Shown in pieces: positions 61,868 to 64,000 of a DNA stretch of 64,000 bases. A model generated the notes under the pieces. The model was not told the DNA's origin and ran no database searches. It worked only from the letters and a program-made list of their open reading frames with translations. The stretch's first letter is position 1, and each line of letters begins with the position of its first letter. The position numbers and the translations under genes were made by a program. Source of the DNA: JANQEU01 sp965601455 (GTDB lineage Bacteria; Bacteroidota; Bacteroidia; Cytophagales; Cyclobacteriaceae); the NCBI GenBank assembly GCA_965601455.1, contig OZ271831.1:1116001-1180000 (forward strand), written 5' to 3'.

Positions 61868-63517
61868 ATGAATATTCTGGAAAAACCCTTCAACACAGGC
61901 TTTAAGTATCCGGAAGTTTTTCTTTTTCTACTGGCGTCCACCTATTTTCTCCCATTTTTAGGAGTCAATCACTTATTTGATTGGGACGAAATCAACTTCG
62001 CTGAATCAACCAGGGAGATGATGGTTACCGGTGATTACTTCCGAGTACGAGTGAACTTCCAACCGTTTTGGGAAAAACCACCATTGTTTTTCTGGCTTCA
62101 AGTCCTTGCCATGAAGGCATTTGGTATCAATGAATTTGCTGCCAGGTTACCCAATGCTATTTGTGGAATCGTTACGCTTTTGGTCTTTTTTCGAATAGGT
62201 AGAAGATTGATCGGTCAATCATTCGGAATGTTGTGGGCTGTTTTGTACACGGCTTCTTTGCTGCCTCATCTCTATTTCAAATCGGGAATCATAGATCCAA
62301 TATTCAATTTGTTCATTTTCCTGGGTCTTTATTACCTAATCCTTTTGATTGAAGAGGAGGGGGAAGGAAGTATTCGAAAGTCTGTTCTGGCAGGTTTTTT
62401 CACTGGACTAGCCGTATTGACCAAAGGCCCGGTGGGTCTTTTGATCGTACTTCTGACTTTCATGACCTATTGGGCATTCAGAAGGTTCAAGAAGGTAGCC
62501 TCTTTTCAAAGTGTTCTAATCTATGCACTTACTGTATTTGTCGTTTCATCTGCATGGTTTGGATATGAGACCGTAAAAAATGGCCCCTGGTTTTTGTTGG
62601 AATTCGTCCAATATCAAATCGATCTTTTTAGCCAACCAGTTGCCGGCCACAAGCAACCCTTTTACTATCATTTTGTGGTAGTATTGTTCGGATGCTTTCC
62701 AATGTCAGTATTCGCTATTCGGAATTTATGGAAAAGCGAATTAGACACCCAGATCCGATATAATTTCTCCGGGTGGATGAGATATCTTTTTTGGGTAGTT
62801 ATGATTCTTTTCACCGTAGTGACAACCAAAATCGTCCACTACTCCAGCATGGCATACATACCGCTTTCTTTTCTGGCTGCCTATCAGGTTCAAGATTGGA
62901 TCCAAAAAGAAGTAGCTCCGCCTAAATGGCAGCTGATCTTTAACCTGGTGGTGGGTTTAGTGGTTGGTCTTATTATAACCGCAATTCCTGTTCTAATGAT
63001 TACCAAGGAAAAGTGGATTTCGATGATATCCGATAAAATGACCGTAGCTAGCCTGGATCAAGAGGTAAAGCTAAACGGCTGGGAATGGATGATTGGATTG
63101 ATTTTCATCTTAAGCGTACTGGAGGGATATCGTCTTTTTTCTCAGGGTAAACATCGTGTGGGTATTATGCTTTCCTCTATCTCCCTCGGAGTATGTCTTA
63201 TGGTATTCAGTCTATTCATCTTACCTGGAATTGAGCAGTATTCGCAGGGGCCTGCAATTGCCTTTTATAAAGAACTTCAAGGAAAAGATGTTTATATACA
63301 TACCTATCGTTTCAAATCCTACGCGGATTACTTTTATAGCCGGAAGACACCAGTAAGGGAAGAAGCACTGTCCGGTGCATGGTTAATGTCTGGACCAATA
63401 GATAAACCCGTTTACGTGGTGTGTAAAGTCCGCCGAATGCATCGAATGGAAGAATTTCCCGACTTCGACCTTCTATACCAGGAAGGTGGTTTCGCTTTCT
63501 ACCTACGAAATCCGTAA
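61868..63517 (+). CDS. ArnT-like GT39-family integral membrane glycosyltransferase
   Basis: The 549-residue protein has about a dozen membrane helices and the signature loop WDEINFAESTREMMVTGD with the catalytic Asp, then FWEKPPLFFW and FAARLPNAICG. This is the GT-C layout of polyprenyl-phosphate-sugar transferases such as ArnT or protein mannosyltransferases. The C-terminal domain (about 480-549) is periplasmic. It follows the GT2 gene with only one base between, so the pair likely adds sugar from a lipid carrier to an envelope acceptor, unknown here. Confidence 0.92.
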   Translation: MNILEKPFNTGFKYPEVFLFLLASTYFLPFLGVNHLFDWDEINFAESTREMMVTGDYFRVRVNFQPFWEKPPLFFWLQVLAMKAFGINEFAARLPNAICGIVTLLVFFRIGRRLIGQSFGMLWAVLYTASLLPHLYFKSGIIDPIFNLFIFLGLYYLILLIEEEGEGSIRKSVLAGFFTGLAVLTKGPVGLLIVLLTFMTYWAFRRFKKVASFQSVLIYALTVFVVSSAWFGYETVKNGPWFLLEFVQYQIDLFSQPVAGHKQPFYYHFVVVLFGCFPMSVFAIRNLWKSELDTQIRYNFSGWMRYLFWVVMILFTVVTTKIVHYSSMAYIPLSFLAAYQVQDWIQKEVAPPKWQLIFNLVVGLVVGLIITAIPVLMITKEKWISMISDKMTVASLDQEVKLNGWEWMIGLIFILSVLEGYRLFSQGKHRVGIMLSSISLGVCLMVFSLFILPGIEQYSQGPAIAFYKELQGKDVYIHTYRFKSYADYFYSRKTPVREEALSGAWLMSGPIDKPVYVVCKVRRMHRMEEFPDFDLLYQEGGFAFYLRNP

Positions 63518-63521
63518 GAGA

Positions 63522-63707
63522 TTATTTTTTCTCTTCCTCTTCTGATATTTCATCTTCACGTTTATCCACCCACTCAACTGTAGTCTTGTGGTTGTCGTAT
63601 CGATAGAAATTAGGTAGTATCGCTCCACTCAGTCCAACACCAATGGAGGCTAACATCAAAAACATAATCAGGACAAATTGCCTGAGAATTTTAATAAATA
63701 CTTTCAT
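63522..63707 (-). CDS. Small membrane protein
   Basis: The 61-residue protein has one hydrophobic segment (LRQFVLIMFLMLASIGVGLS) and an acidic tail ending SEEEEKK. It is convergent with the GT39 gene, four bases away. No function can be inferred. Confidence 0.6.
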   Translation of the reverse strand: MKVFIKILRQFVLIMFLMLASIGVGLSGAILPNFYRYDNHKTTVEWVDKREDEISEEEEKK

Positions 63708-63765
63708 GAATTGATTGCTTTTAAAACCAGCAATTCGCCGGCTGTATTGAATGGATAGCTGGTAC

Positions 63766-63999
63766 TTAACCGATGACTATCCTGACGTGATCGCAATCAT
63801 CAGGTATTGTCTTTGTCAATAGAATTCGACAAAGGCTTTCAGAGGTAATATTAGGCCCCGAATGTTTCTGAAAGGTAAGATCTACTAATGCGTTTCGGGC
63901 TAAAACTTGAAGGTAAGAGAAGCTTTGAGTAGATGCATTACGGTAATAGTCGGTCCATGGAATCCAATCGCTGGTAGATTGGTTGTTGATTTCAACTGT
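63766..63999 (-). CDS. 3' end of a minus-strand gene cut by the window edge
   Basis: The minus-strand frame entering at base 63999 runs 77 codons without a stop and ends TAA at 63766. The peptide has a coding-like composition (SYLQVLARNALVDLTFQKHS, then a C terminus ending DCDHVRIVIG). It lies 58 bp upstream of the small membrane gene, so the two may be co-transcribed. The family cannot be named from the C-terminal fragment. Confidence 0.55.
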   Translation of the reverse strand, partial: TVEINNQSTSDWIPWTDYYRNASTQSFSYLQVLARNALVDLTFQKHSGPNITSESLCRILLTKTIPDDCDHVRIVIG

Positions 64000-64000
64000 T

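Noticed and set aside
1..64000. CRISPR array, insertion sequence, prophage or tRNA genes
   Set aside because: No evenly spaced repeat array, transposase, integrase, phage structural gene or cloverleaf was seen in the window.

Overview
The window is about 64 kb of a compact, moderately AT-rich chromosome that looks like a Bacteroidota member, most likely a marine-type member of the Cytophagales. The evidence is gene content plus signals. It has a type III glutamine synthetase, a hybrid histidine kinase fused to a receiver and an AraC output domain, LytTR and 7TM-DISM signalling, DUF1501/DUF1800/DUF1080 proteins, an orphan FtsX-type permease with a PadR regulator, and an AddB-like PD-(D/E)XK nuclease. 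Starts lack Shine-Dalgarno sequences, and several starts are preceded by the Bacteroidota promoter motif TTTG-N19/20-TAnnTTTG. No rRNA, tRNA, CRISPR array, insertion sequence or prophage was seen. Most of the window is ordinary core genome with very tight packing; several neighbours abut or overlap by a few bases.

Layout. 1-5.4 kb, minus strand: an overlapping four-gene operon (two envelope proteins, a LytS-type kinase, a LytTR regulator) downstream of topA. 5.5-11.7 kb: a SixA-like phosphatase, an agmatinase-family ureohydrolase, glycerate kinase, a TlpA thioredoxin, two exported proteins of unknown function and RsmE. 11.8-18.7 kb: glutamine synthetase III, the AddB-like nuclease and an FMN glutamate-synthase-domain protein. 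18.8-21.8 kb: PadR plus orphan permease, under a promoter carrying a 17-bp direct repeat. 21.8-25.7 kb: a sugar nucleotidyltransferase and a sugar kinase facing a GH20 hexosaminidase, which fits N-acetylhexosamine salvage. 25.9-30.7 kb: OsmC plus hybrid kinase, a cystathionine gamma-synthase/lyase, an SRAP protein and a CBM9-like protein. 30.7-37.9 kb: DUF1501, DUF1800, DUF1080 and MscS genes, then an M3 oligopeptidase. 37.9-44.5 kb: an orphan protein resembling the CD-NTase nucleotidyltransferase fold, a MATE transporter with a structured leader, a DUF3352-like surface protein and an M23 lipoprotein. 44.6-50.5 kb: a CPA2 antiporter, a sarcosine-oxidase-like enzyme, a patch of small regulators, and DUF1080 with cytochrome c. 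50.5-57.5 kb: a beta-barrel-like protein, an unusual pyruvate kinase, a 1-Cys peroxiredoxin, a GMC oxidoreductase, a frameshifted SRPBCC gene, DUF6122 and another SRPBCC protein. 57.5-64 kb: a flavin monooxygenase, a 7TM-DISM kinase, GT2 and GT39 glycosyltransferases, and a partial gene at the right edge.

The least explained signals are non-coding. The first is a promoter/operator/hairpin/terminator-like array at about 54.03-54.22 kb, which could encode a roughly 150-nt RNA or be an attenuator leader. The second is a GC-rich, multi-hairpin leader before the MATE gene (39.07-39.18 kb), with two mutually exclusive hairpins. The third is a perfect 16-bp stem embedded in the last codons of the sugar kinase. 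On the protein side, the orphan CD-NTase-like protein with altered acidic residues, the pyruvate kinase without its usual C-terminal domain, and the SRAP protein with Asp where Glu is expected deserve follow-up. All functional assignments are by eye from sequence motifs; no database search was possible.
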